NCBI RefSeq assembly: GCF_014643455.1
Contig: NZ_BMJM01000002.1
Location: 406 to 64,405 of the forward strand
Source of the DNA: Sandarakinorhabdus glacialis
Lineage (GTDB): Bacteria; Pseudomonadota; Alphaproteobacteria; Sphingomonadales; Sphingomonadaceae
Direction: 5' to 3'
DNA: 64,000 nt
Shown: positions 34,282 through 42,272 of the stretch, one piece after another
How positions within the stretch are numbered: the stretch's first letter is position 1
Layout: the number at the start of each line of letters is the position of its first letter
Translations under genes and position numbers: made by a program
The notes under the pieces: generated by a model
Told to the model about the DNA's origin: nothing
The model's input: only the letters and a program-made list of their open reading frames with translations
Databases searched by the model: none

Positions 34282-35440
34282 GCCGGGCGATCGTTCGGCG
34301 AACGAGCTCGACGCGTTCCTGGGGACGTCGGCGCGGGCGCCGTGGCGGCGGTGGCTGTTGTGGCTGACGATTGCCGGCGGGACGGTGGTGTTTGCCTTGC
34401 TGGCGATGCGCTTTGCCAGTGGCGGGCAGGCCGGCAGCTATATTTCGGAGCCGCTCGAGATCGGTGACGTGCCGGTCGGCCTCGACGTGACGGGCACGCT
34501 GGAGGCGTCGGCAACGAGCGCGGCGGGGACGGCGCAGGCGGGGGTGGTTGGCGAGGTGCGGGCAGCCAAGGGCGACCGGGTGGTGCAGGGGCAGTTGCTG
34601 GCGCGGCTCGATACGCGGCCATTCCTGGAGGCGCTGGCCGGCCGGCGCCGGGCGTTGACCGACCGGCGGGAAACACTGGCGCGGGCGCAGGATGTCGAGC
34701 GGGGCAGGGAAGCGCGGCTGCAATTGTTCCAGCAGGTGCGGCGCCGATCGGGCGGGACGGCACCGTCCGAGCGCGAGATGGCGCAGGCGCGCGAGGAACT
34801 GGCGCGGGCTTCCGAGACGGTGAAGGCGGTGGCGGCGTCGGTGGTCACGGCGCAGGCCGATGTTGCTGCCGCAAGCGCGGCGCTGGCGGCGACCGAGGTG
34901 CGGGCGCCGATGGGCGGGGTGGTCGTGCAGACCAGTGCGGCGGCGGGGCGGCGGCTGGGAACGGAAGCAGCGGGAGCGCTGCTGTTCGTGATTGCGGCGC
35001 CGTATTCGCAGCTCGACCTGTCGGCGCGGATCGATGGCAAGGCGGCGGCGCGGTTGCCAGCCGGGGCAAGTGTGCGGGTGACGGTGGCCGATGTGCCGGG
35101 GCAGGTGTTTGCCGGGCGGCTGATTGGGGTTGGCGGCGGCAGGGCGGCGGTGCGGGTGGCGAGTTCGGGGCGGTTCCTGCGGCCGGGCATGGCGGCGACA
35201 GCGCATTTCGACCTGGGGCTGCGCCGGAACGTGTTGTTCGTGCCCAATGCGGCGCTGGAATTTGCGCAGGCGAGCGATGCGCGGTTGGGCACTGCCGGCG
35301 GTAGCGCGGTCTATGTGCTCGACAGCGACGGGGCGCCGCGGCGGGTGGGCATCACGGCGGCGGCGAGCGACGGCAAGCGCACCGAAGTGGTGGATGGCGC
35401 GTTGACGCCGGGGACGCGCGTGATCCTCGGCTTGCGCTGA
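34274..35440 (+). CDS. HlyD/MFP-type periplasmic adaptor protein
   Basis: A 388-residue membrane-fusion protein. One membrane helix (WLLWLTIAGGTVVFALLAM) is followed by a lipoyl half AGVVGEVRAAKGDRVVQGQLLARLD, a coiled coil of about 110 residues (ALAGRRRALTDRRETLARAQ onward), the second lipoyl half ATEVRAPMGGVVVQTSAAAG and the beta-barrel/membrane-proximal parts ending DGALTPGTRVILGLR. It would bridge an inner-membrane pump and an outer-membrane channel. The GTG at 34274 lies 8 bases after GGCGAG and overlaps the previous stop. No pump gene follows; the next genes are opgG/D and opgH. Confidence 0.87.
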   Translation: MDEPGDRSANELDAFLGTSARAPWRRWLLWLTIAGGTVVFALLAMRFASGGQAGSYISEPLEIGDVPVGLDVTGTLEASATSAAGTAQAGVVGEVRAAKGDRVVQGQLLARLDTRPFLEALAGRRRALTDRRETLARAQDVERGREARLQLFQQVRRRSGGTAPSEREMAQAREELARASETVKAVAASVVTAQADVAAASAALAATEVRAPMGGVVVQTSAAAGRRLGTEAAGALLFVIAAPYSQLDLSARIDGKAAARLPAGASVRVTVADVPGQVFAGRLIGVGGGRAAVRVASSGRFLRPGMAATAHFDLGLRRNVLFVPNAALEFAQASDARLGTAGGSAVYVLDSDGAPRRVGITAAASDGKRTEVVDGALTPGTRVILGLR

Positions 35441-35504
35441 ACTTTTTCCGCAGGGCGTGCGACTTGCGCGGTGGGTGGTTTCCGGGGCGCATCAATTCGA
35501 CGAA

Positions 35505-37043
35505 ATGCGGCTATGGGTGGGAGGTGACAGGACTCAATCGAGGAAGTCGGCGAAGTTGAGCGGCAAAACGGCGATATCGCGGCGCAGCGCTTTCGGACTG
35601 CTGGCCGGGCTGGCAGCATATCCAGCGCTTGGGGCGGCAGGCGAACGTCTGGGGCCGGCGCAGGCGTTTTCGTGGGAATTGCTGGTCGGCCGGGCGAAGG
35701 CGCTGGCGGGCAAGCCCTATGCCACACCGCGGGTTTCGCAGCGGCAGGCGCAGGATTTCGACGCGGCGGGCAGGCTGACGTTCGGCGAGGCGGGTCGGTT
35801 GGCCGGGTTGGTCCGGCTACTTCCGGCGCCGCGGAATTCGCCCAATATCGTCGGGATCCATATCGTCGAGGGCCGCAAGGCGCGGACGTTGACGTCGCTC
35901 GACGGAATGTTCGCCGGTGGTGGGGTGGCCGATCCAGCGGGGTTCCGGGTGCTGGCGGCCAATCTGCAGACTGACTGGCTGGCGTACCAGGGCGCGTCGT
36001 ATTTTCGCTCGTCGGGGTCGCGCGACCAATATGGGCTCTCGGCGCGGGGCATTGCCGTCGATACCGGGTTGTCGGGGCCGGAGGAGTTTCCGCTGTTCAC
36101 CGATTTCTGGATCGAGCGAATTACGGACACGCATTTCATCGTCCATGCGCTGCTGGATGGGCCGAGCCTGGCTGGCGTATTTGCGTTTGACAACCGGCTG
36201 GGACCGGATGGCGTGACGCAAGATGTGAAATCGGCGCTGTTCATCCGCAAGGATATCCGGCGGCTGGGGATTGCGCCGGCGACGAGCATGTTCTGGTACG
36301 ATGAGGGGCAGCGGCGGCAGGCGGTCGACTGGCGGCCCGAGATCCATGATTCGGACGGGCTGGCGATCTGGTCGGCGACCGGCGAGCGCATCTGGCGACC
36401 GCTGGGCAATCCGGAAGGGTTGCGGACGAGCAGCTTCCGCGCCGACGGGTTGAAGGGTTTCGGGCTGGTACAGCGCGACCAGAGTTTCGACAGTTACCAG
36501 GACGATGGCGCGCGTTACGACCGGCGGCCGAGCCTGTGGATCGAACCGGCGGGAAATTGGGGGCCGGGCGCGGTGCAGTTGTTCGAGATCCCGACCGAAA
36601 GCGAGACGATGGATAATATCGTGGCGTTCTGGGTCGGAGACAGGCCGGCGCGGGCGGGGGAGCGGCGGGATTTCCGGTATCGGCTGCGCTGGACATCGGC
36701 GGATCCTTCGGATGGCGGGACGGCTCGGGCAGTGAATGTCTGGATCGGCGCGGGGGGCATCCCGGGGGCGCCGCCGGTCGCCGGGGCGCGGAAATATGTC
36801 GTCGATTTGCAGGGGCCGGCACTGGTCGGCCTGACCAGGACCAGCAAGGTCGAGGCAGTGATCAACCTCGAACCGCCGGCGATGGCGAACTTGTCGGCGT
36901 ATCCCGTGGTCGGCCAGCAAGATCTATGGCGGGTTGCCGTCGATGTGATGCCCCACAAGACCAGCGCCAAGGAGCTGCGGCTGTATTTGCGCCGAGGGGC
37001 TTCGGCGCTGTCCGAGACGGTAATCGAGCCGTTTTCGTCATGA
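35505..37043 (+). CDS. opgG: Periplasmic glucan biosynthesis protein (OpgG/OpgD family)
   Basis: A 512-residue protein of the MdoG family. The N-terminus has a twin-arginine motif (AISRRSAFGLLAGLAAYPAL) as in OpgD. The family domain starts FSWELLVGRAKALAGKPYAT and includes FRSSGSRDQYGLSARGIAVD, GVFAFDNRLGPDGVTQDVKS, SMFWYDEGQRR, DWRPEIHDSDGLAIWSATGE, YDRRPSLWIEP and the C-terminal RLRWTS Ig-like part. It shapes or branches osmoregulated periplasmic glucans. It overlaps opgH by ATGA. The exact start is uncertain; the ATG at 35505 leaves about 30 residues before the Tat motif. OpgG and OpgD cannot be told apart by eye. Confidence 0.9.
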   Translation: MRLWVGGDRTQSRKSAKLSGKTAISRRSAFGLLAGLAAYPALGAAGERLGPAQAFSWELLVGRAKALAGKPYATPRVSQRQAQDFDAAGRLTFGEAGRLAGLVRLLPAPRNSPNIVGIHIVEGRKARTLTSLDGMFAGGGVADPAGFRVLAANLQTDWLAYQGASYFRSSGSRDQYGLSARGIAVDTGLSGPEEFPLFTDFWIERITDTHFIVHALLDGPSLAGVFAFDNRLGPDGVTQDVKSALFIRKDIRRLGIAPATSMFWYDEGQRRQAVDWRPEIHDSDGLAIWSATGERIWRPLGNPEGLRTSSFRADGLKGFGLVQRDQSFDSYQDDGARYDRRPSLWIEPAGNWGPGAVQLFEIPTESETMDNIVAFWVGDRPARAGERRDFRYRLRWTSADPSDGGTARAVNVWIGAGGIPGAPPVAGARKYVVDLQGPALVGLTRTSKVEAVINLEPPAMANLSAYPVVGQQDLWRVAVDVMPHKTSAKELRLYLRRGASALSETVIEPFSS

Positions 37044-38854
37044 GCGGACTTGATTTTCCGAGGCAGCTGCCGGCCGAAGCTCCGCTCGAGATGCCGGTGC
37101 AGCGGTTCGACGGAAATGCACCGGCGACAATCGAACTCCATACGCGGCCGCCGAACGTGCTGGGGCGGCGGTTGCTGCTGATCTCGGCGACGGCGGTGCT
37201 GGGGCTGGCGGCGTCGATCGACGTGCGGTTCGTCCTGGCGCTCGATGGCATGACGCTGCTCGACGGGGTGTTCCTGCTGCTGTTCGTGCCGCTGGTCTGC
37301 TGGATAGCGTTCGGGTTCGTCAGTTCGCTCGTCGGGTTCGGATCGATGATGCTGCGCGATCATCCGGGTTTCACGCCGGTGCCCAAGCCCGCGGACAATT
37401 TGCATCACCGGACCGCGGTGCTGATGCCGGTCTATAACGAGGATATCGCGGCGACGTTTGCGCGGGTCGAGGCGATGACGAACTCGATAGCCGCAGCGGG
37501 CGGCAGTGCGCTGTTCGATTTTTTCATCCTGAGTGATTCGGGAGACGCGCAGGGCCAGGAGGAACAGGCGGCGTGGCAGCGGCTGGCGCGCGCGGCGCCG
37601 ATGCGCGTCTATTACCGGCGGCGGCCGCAGAATATCGGCAAGAAACCGGGCAATATCGCCGAATGGGTGCGGCGCTTCGGGGCAGCGTATGAATATATGC
37701 TGGTGCTCGATGCCGACAGCATGATGAGCGGCAGTGCCATGACCGGGCTGGCGTCGATCATGGAAAACCGGCCGACGGTGGGCCTGTTGCAGACGGTGCC
37801 GCTGATCATCAACGCGTCGACGTTTTTCCAGCACTGGATGCAGTTCGCGACCGCCGCCTATGGCCCGATTTCGTCGGCGGGGCTGTTGTGGTGGTCGGGG
37901 TCGGAGGCCAATTTCTGGGGGCATAATGCGATCGTGCGGATCCGCGCTTTTGCGGCGTGTTGCGGGCTGCCGGAATTGCCGGGCAAGCCGCCGTTCGGCG
38001 GGCTGATCCAGAGCCATGACATGGCCGAATCGGCGCTGATGCGGCGGCGCGGCTGGGCGGTGCACATGGTGATGATCGACGGCAGTTATGAGGAGTTTCC
38101 GCCGACGATCGTCGATCATGCCATCCGCGACCGGCGCTGGGCGCAGGGCAATCTCCAGCATCTGCGGCTGCTCGATGCGGCGGGGTTTCACTGGACGAGC
38201 CGGCTGCATTTGCTTATCGGTGCGACGGCGTATCTGACCTCGACGGCGTGGCTGGTGCTGATCCTGATCCAGTGCGCGCAAACGTTGCAGGGGCGCGAGA
38301 GCCTGCTGACCGAAGGCCCGCCGATGCGGGTGCTGGTGCTGACCATCTTGTACCTGTTCGGGCCGCGCTTGATGGCGGTGATCTGGGTGCTCGAGAACCG
38401 GACGCGGCGGGCAGGGTTCGGCGGGGCGGCGGCGTTCCTGAAGTCGGTGCTGCTCGAGACGTTGCTGTCGATGCTGCTGGCGCCGGTGGTCGCGGTCAAC
38501 CAGACGCGGGCGTTGTTCGGGCTGTTGTTCGGGGTTGGCTCTGCATGGAATGCGCAGAACCGCGAGGGCGGGCGGCTGTCGTTGGCGGCGATACTGCCGA
38601 CGGTGCGGCTGCATTGGCTGTTGTGCGCGGTGCTGGTCGGGCTGAGCCTGTTCGAGCCGGTGCTGGGCCTGTGGCTGTCGCCGATCATCTTCGGGCTGGC
38701 GAGTGCGCCGTGGCTGATCACGCTGAGTTCGAGCACGGCGCTGGGGCGGGCGGCGGCGCGGGCGCGGTGGTTCGGGGTGCCGGCGCCGTATCTGGCCGAT
38801 CCGGCGCGGGTTGAAGTCGATGGGGATCAGCTGGGCTTGATTGCGGCGAAGTAG
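37040..38854 (+). CDS. opgH: Glucans biosynthesis glucosyltransferase H (OpgH)
   Basis: A 604-residue inner-membrane GT2 glycosyltransferase. Two N-terminal membrane segments (LLLISATAVLGLAASIDV; VFLLLFVPLVCWIAFGFV) precede the catalytic loop with VLMPVYNEDIAATFARVEAM, FILSDSGD, MLVLDADSMMSG and RRWAQGNLQHLRLL (QxxRW-type motif). Four or more helices follow in the C-terminal half. It polymerises glucose from UDP-glucose for osmoregulated periplasmic glucans. The ATG at 37040 overlaps the opgG stop. E. coli MdoH is longer (about 847 residues); the shorter form, without the long N-terminal extension, is usual outside enterobacteria. Confidence 0.93.
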   Translation: MSGLDFPRQLPAEAPLEMPVQRFDGNAPATIELHTRPPNVLGRRLLLISATAVLGLAASIDVRFVLALDGMTLLDGVFLLLFVPLVCWIAFGFVSSLVGFGSMMLRDHPGFTPVPKPADNLHHRTAVLMPVYNEDIAATFARVEAMTNSIAAAGGSALFDFFILSDSGDAQGQEEQAAWQRLARAAPMRVYYRRRPQNIGKKPGNIAEWVRRFGAAYEYMLVLDADSMMSGSAMTGLASIMENRPTVGLLQTVPLIINASTFFQHWMQFATAAYGPISSAGLLWWSGSEANFWGHNAIVRIRAFAACCGLPELPGKPPFGGLIQSHDMAESALMRRRGWAVHMVMIDGSYEEFPPTIVDHAIRDRRWAQGNLQHLRLLDAAGFHWTSRLHLLIGATAYLTSTAWLVLILIQCAQTLQGRESLLTEGPPMRVLVLTILYLFGPRLMAVIWVLENRTRRAGFGGAAAFLKSVLLETLLSMLLAPVVAVNQTRALFGLLFGVGSAWNAQNREGGRLSLAAILPTVRLHWLLCAVLVGLSLFEPVLGLWLSPIIFGLASAPWLITLSSSTALGRAAARARWFGVPAPYLADPARVEVDGDQLGLIAAK

Positions 38855-38869
38855 GTGCTGCGGGGCGGA

Positions 38870-38907
38870 AGAAGAAACTGGCTCCCGGGTCAAGCCCGGG
38901 ATGACAG
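38870..38907. repeat. Palindromic repeat, copy 1
   Basis: CCCGGGTCAAGCCCGGGATGACAG at 38884-38907 contains the inverted repeat CCCGGG..CCCGGG. The same 24 bases, plus a similar upstream AACTGG, occur at 40923-40946. It lies between opgH and the convergent DNA ligase gene and could work as a shared transcription stop. Similar elements are scattered in sphingomonad genomes. Confidence 0.75.
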
Positions 38908-38908
38908 G

Positions 38909-39898
38909 TTAGGGTGCCTGGACGAGTTGGTCGAGGCGGCATTGGGTGGGTGATTTGTCGGGGCGCCAGCGGATGAAGCGGGCGGCATGGCGGAGGCGGT
39001 TGCTGGTGACCTGATCGTAGCTGATCTCGGCGACGAGATCGGGTTCAAGCGGGCGCCATTCAGGTTTGTCCTTGACCGTCCAGCGGCTTGGCGCGCTTGG
39101 GGATTTGCCGGTGAAGCCGGGGGCGGCGACAAGCGCTTGCAGGCGATCCTGCAGGCCGTGCTGGATTTCGGGCGGCAGGGAGGCGACGAAGCCGATGTGA
39201 TCGAGCTGGCCGGCGTCGTTGTAGAGGCCGAGGAGGAGCGAGGCGAGCTTGCCGTCCTCGGTGACGCGGAAGCCGCCGATGACGCAGTCGATGGTGTGGC
39301 GGCGCTTGATCTTGAGCATGGCGCGTTCGCCGCTGCGGTATGGGTCGGCGGTGCGCTTGGCGATGACGCCGTCGATGGCGGCGCTGGGGGCGGTGAGCCA
39401 GGCTTCGCCAGCTGCCTCGGCATCATCGAGGTAGGGCGACAGGCGGAATGCGGCGGAGGTTGCGTCGAGGCGTTCGAGCGCGGCGCGGCGGGCGGTGAGC
39501 GGGGCGTCGGCAAGGGATTCACCGTCAGCGGCGAGGCAGTCGAAGGCGATCAGCGTTGCCGGGGTCTCGACCGAGAGGCGGAGGATGCGGCTGGTGGCGG
39601 GGTGAAGGCGCGCCTGGAGGGCGTCGAACGACATCGTGTCCCCCTGCGTGATGACGAGTTCGCCGTCGATGACGAAGTGCTTGCCGGGGATGGTGAGAAG
39701 GTCGGCGACGACTTCGGGGAAGTAGCGCGACAGCGGTTTGCCCGATTTGGACATGAGTTCGAGGTTGTCGCCGTCGCGGAAAACGAGGCAGCGAAAGCCG
39801 TCCCATTTGGGCTCGAACTGCCAGCCGGGTTCGGTGGGCAGGGCACCGACGAGCTTTGCCTCCATCGGGGGGAGGGTGAGGGGCAGGGGAAATGCCAT
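38909..39898 (-). CDS. Stand-alone ATP-dependent DNA ligase (LigC/LigD-ligase-like)
   Basis: A 329-residue ligase with only the nucleotidyltransferase and OB-fold domains. The adenylated lysine lies in FEPKWDGFRCLVFRDG near residue 30; FVIDGELVI, FDCLAADGESL, EGVIAK-like DGVIAKRTADPYRSG and the C-terminal WRPLEPDLVAEISYDQV and RHAARFIRWRPDKSP follow. It seals nicked DNA using ATP. It is divergent from ku (about 100 bases), and a three-domain LigD lies a further 2.3 kb away, so it belongs to a non-homologous end-joining set. Secondary ligases of this type occur beside LigD in many bacteria. Confidence 0.9.
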   Translation of the reverse strand: MAFPLPLTLPPMEAKLVGALPTEPGWQFEPKWDGFRCLVFRDGDNLELMSKSGKPLSRYFPEVVADLLTIPGKHFVIDGELVITQGDTMSFDALQARLHPATSRILRLSVETPATLIAFDCLAADGESLADAPLTARRAALERLDATSAAFRLSPYLDDAEAAGEAWLTAPSAAIDGVIAKRTADPYRSGERAMLKIKRRHTIDCVIGGFRVTEDGKLASLLLGLYNDAGQLDHIGFVASLPPEIQHGLQDRLQALVAAPGFTGKSPSAPSRWTVKDKPEWRPLEPDLVAEISYDQVTSNRLRHAARFIRWRPDKSPTQCRLDQLVQAP

Positions 39899-40004
39899 GG
39901 CTGGTCAATGCGCGGGGGCGGGCGGCGTTCCAGCCGGCCGTGCCGGGGCTGGAACATTGCCGGGCCCCGCGAATTATTGAAGAGCAAGTCACGGGAGGAC
40001 GAAC

Positions 40005-40892
40005 ATGGCGGCACGACCATATTGGAAGGGCCAGATCAGGCTGGCGCTGGTGTCGATCCCGGTCGAGATCTATTCGGCGACGAAAAGTGGCGCGGCGATC
40101 GCCTTCAACCAGATCCACGAGCCTTCGGGGCAGCGAATCAAATATGAAAAGGTCGTGCCGGGCATCGGGCCGATCAATGTCGACGATATCGTCAAGGGCT
40201 TCGAATATGCCAAGGGCGAATATGTGTTGCTCGACGAGAAGGAGATTGAGGGGGTTCGGCTGGAAAGCAAAAAGACGCTCGAACTGACCCAGTTCGTCGA
40301 CAGCCATGACATCGACCCGATCTATTTCGAGAAGCCTTATTATGTCGTGCCGGCGGATGACTTGGCGGAGGAAGCGTTCATCGTTTTGCGTGAGGCGCTG
40401 CGCCGGAGCCGCAAGATCGGGCTCGGGCAACTAGCGATGCGCGGGCGGGAGTATGTCGTCAGCATCAAGGCTTGCGGGCGCGGCATGGTCATGGAGACGC
40501 TGCGCTATGCCGATGAGGTTACGAAGGCGTCGAGCTATTTTCACGAGATCGGCGATGGTGCGCCCGATGACGAGTTGCTCGACTTGGCGACGACGCTGAT
40601 CGACAAGAAGACCGGCAAGTTCAATGCGAGCGACTTTCACGATCGCTATGTCGATGCGCTGCGCGAGCTGATCGAGCGCAAGAAAAAGGGCAAGACCCTG
40701 AATATCGACGCCGAGCCGGGGAGTGCCGATCCGCGGGGCAGCAATGTGGTGGATTTGATGGCGGCTTTGAAGAAGTCGCTGGGCGGGGGTGAGGCGAAGG
40801 CGCCGAAGGCGGCTGCGAAGGCCGAGGGGAAGGCGCCGGCGAAGGCTGCTGCGAAGGCTCTGGCGAAGGCTCCGGCCAAGAAGCGGGCCTAG
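40005..40892 (+). CDS. ku: Ku, DNA end-binding protein for non-homologous end joining
   Basis: A 295-residue bacterial Ku. It begins RPYWKGQIRLALVSIPVEIY, the canonical start, then RIKYEKVVPG, GFEYAKGEYVLLDEKEI, FVDSHDIDPIYFEKPYYVVP and AMRGREYVVSIKACGRGMVM. The last 45 residues are an Ala/Lys-rich tail (PKAAAKAEGKAPAKAAAKAL), the kind that adds DNA binding or recruits LigD. It forms a homodimer that threads onto broken DNA ends. The GGAGG ribosome site is 8 bases from the ATG. Confidence 0.96.
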   Translation: MAARPYWKGQIRLALVSIPVEIYSATKSGAAIAFNQIHEPSGQRIKYEKVVPGIGPINVDDIVKGFEYAKGEYVLLDEKEIEGVRLESKKTLELTQFVDSHDIDPIYFEKPYYVVPADDLAEEAFIVLREALRRSRKIGLGQLAMRGREYVVSIKACGRGMVMETLRYADEVTKASSYFHEIGDGAPDDELLDLATTLIDKKTGKFNASDFHDRYVDALRELIERKKKGKTLNIDAEPGSADPRGSNVVDLMAALKKSLGGGEAKAPKAAAKAEGKAPAKAAAKALAKAPAKKRA

Positions 40893-40908
40893 GGTTCAGC
40901 CTGCGCAG

Positions 40909-40946
40909 AGAAGCAACTGGGTCCCGGGTCAAGCCCGGGATGACAG
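40909..40946. repeat. Palindromic repeat, copy 2
   Basis: Exact second copy of CCCGGGTCAAGCCCGGGATGACAG (40923-40946), again preceded by AACTGG, located 30 bases after the ku stop and before the convergent KTSC gene. It is in the same orientation as copy 1. Confidence 0.75.
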
Positions 40947-40996
40947 TTTGTGGAGTTTGCCTGGCCCTGGTTCGGTAGGTCGTGAGGGGCGGGAGC

Positions 40997-41245
40997 TCAG
41001 GTTTCGGAGCCCGGACCGTAGCGGCGGCGGTCGGTGTCGCGTCGGCAGCGGTAGTGGCCCTTGATCTGTTCGTTGAAGACGGTGCCGGCGGATGCGGCCT
41101 TGCAGAGCGTCTCGAAAATGGCGGCGGGCACGTCGTAATAGACGTATTTGGTGCTCTGGCGGAACGAGATGGTGAGAGTGTGGGCGTCGTCGTCGAACGC
41201 GGCGCGGTCGATCATGGCGGAGGTCGGGAAGCGGCAGGCTCGCAT
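40997..41245 (-). CDS. KTSC-domain small protein
   Basis: An 82-residue protein (73 if started at the ATG at 41215). LTISFRQSTKYVYYDVPAAI and FNEQIKGHYRCRR match the KTSC domain fold: two strands ending in Y.Y.DVP, a helix, then FN..I+G.Y. The motif that names the family is not conserved at the N-terminus (MIDRAAFDDD). Function is unknown; the domain occurs alone or attached to RNA- or DNA-acting proteins. A much longer open frame upstream is only a GC-rich shadow of the GNAT gene. It sits inside the end-joining island. Confidence 0.7.
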   Translation of the reverse strand: MRACRFPTSAMIDRAAFDDDAHTLTISFRQSTKYVYYDVPAAIFETLCKAASAGTVFNEQIKGHYRCRRDTDRRRYGPGSET

Positions 41246-41366
41246 AAGCGTTTGAGCGTGCAGGCGGGAACGGCGTTCCTCGGGCCGCGGCAGGGCAAAT
41301 CGATTTTGCGTCGGAACGAGTCGGTGGCCGGCTTGAACCGGTCGGACCGGGGCGGGTTGTAGCGAT

Positions 41367-42209
41367 ATGGCCGATATCGACGAGAAACTGCGCGGCATGG
41401 CCGAGCATCGCGGCTTGAAGCTGGTCAAGTCGCGGCGGCGCAAAGCCGGGACGGGAGACTTCGGCAAATATGGGCTGGTCGATGCGGCGGGCAAGGCGCT
41501 GCTCGGGGTGGGGGATGACGGGCTGACGGCGTCGGCCGGGGATATCGAGGCGTATCTGCGCAAGGGCGCGGTGAGTAGCTGGCAGGTTTCGGCGGAAACG
41601 ACGCCGGAGCGGCCGGCGGCTGTGCATGAGGTGGTGGAGGAGGACGAGCCGGTTGCCGGGAAGCGGCGGAAAGTCGGGAAAGTATCGCCGCGGACGGCGA
41701 AGGTCGAAGCGGTGTCCGAGCCGGAGGTTGAGCCTGAGCCTGAGCCTGCGCCTGAGCCTGCGCCTGTGCCTGAGCCTGAGCCGGTGCTGGTGGTGCGGGC
41801 GGCAAAAGCGGGCGATGCAGGCGGGATTGCGGGTTTGTTGGGGCAGTTGACGGGGGTGAATATCGATGCAGTCGCGGCTGAGCGGAATTTGACGGTGGTC
41901 CGCAAGGCCAAGGGCGGAATGGTCGTTGCCGAACTTGGAGAAATCGTGGGCTGTTGCGGCTGGGCGTTGGTGCCGACGGTGCAGCATGGGCTGATCGGGC
42001 GGTTGACGGTGATGGTTGTCGATGAGGGGCATCGCCGGCGGGGGATCGCGACCGCGATGTTCGATGCGGCGACGGCGGCGCTGGGCAAGGCGGGGTGTGT
42101 GCGGGTCGAGGTGATGAGCGATACCGAGGTGCGGAATTCGCATAATTTCTTCCGGGCGTTGCAGTTCGAACAGACGAGTTATCGCTTTGCGCGCAGGATC
42201 GGAGAGTGA
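41367..42209 (+). CDS. GNAT-family N-acetyltransferase with N-terminal extension
   Basis: A 280-residue protein. Residues 1-80 form a small charged domain (LRGMAEHRGLKLVKSRRRKA; FGKYGLVDAAGKALLG). A Glu-Pro-rich linker follows at about 120-142 (PEVEPEPEPAPEPAPVPEPE), encoded by a run of GAGCCT/GCGCCT repeats at 41725-41790. The last 140 residues are a GNAT domain with LIGRLTVMVVDEGHRRRGIA as the acetyl-CoA loop and RNSHNFFRALQFEQTSYRF at the end. It acetylates an unknown amine or protein. The repeat linker could vary in length. It lies 63 bases before ligD and is probably cotranscribed with it. Confidence 0.82.
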   Translation: MADIDEKLRGMAEHRGLKLVKSRRRKAGTGDFGKYGLVDAAGKALLGVGDDGLTASAGDIEAYLRKGAVSSWQVSAETTPERPAAVHEVVEEDEPVAGKRRKVGKVSPRTAKVEAVSEPEVEPEPEPAPEPAPVPEPEPVLVVRAAKAGDAGGIAGLLGQLTGVNIDAVAAERNLTVVRKAKGGMVVAELGEIVGCCGWALVPTVQHGLIGRLTVMVVDEGHRRRGIATAMFDAATAALGKAGCVRVEVMSDTEVRNSHNFFRALQFEQTSYRFARRIGE

Positions 42210-42272
42210 AGCGGGAGCGGAACGAAGCGAGGCTGCTATGGATTGAATAGCGCAGCATCTGGAGTGATCGAT

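Noticed and set aside
33644-35206. 520-codon minus-strand frame
   Set aside because: Antisense to the TolC-type and adaptor genes; Arg/Pro-rich shadow without motifs.
36515-38893. 792-codon open frame on the minus strand
   Set aside because: It lies antisense to opgG and opgH, whose products have clear family motifs. Its composition (long Arg/Gln/His/Pro runs) is typical of shadow frames in GC-rich DNA.
40997-42088. KTSC protein extended to 363 residues
   Set aside because: Only the last 82 residues resemble a domain; the rest is Ser/Ala/Pro-rich antisense of the GNAT gene, including a mirror of its repeat linker.
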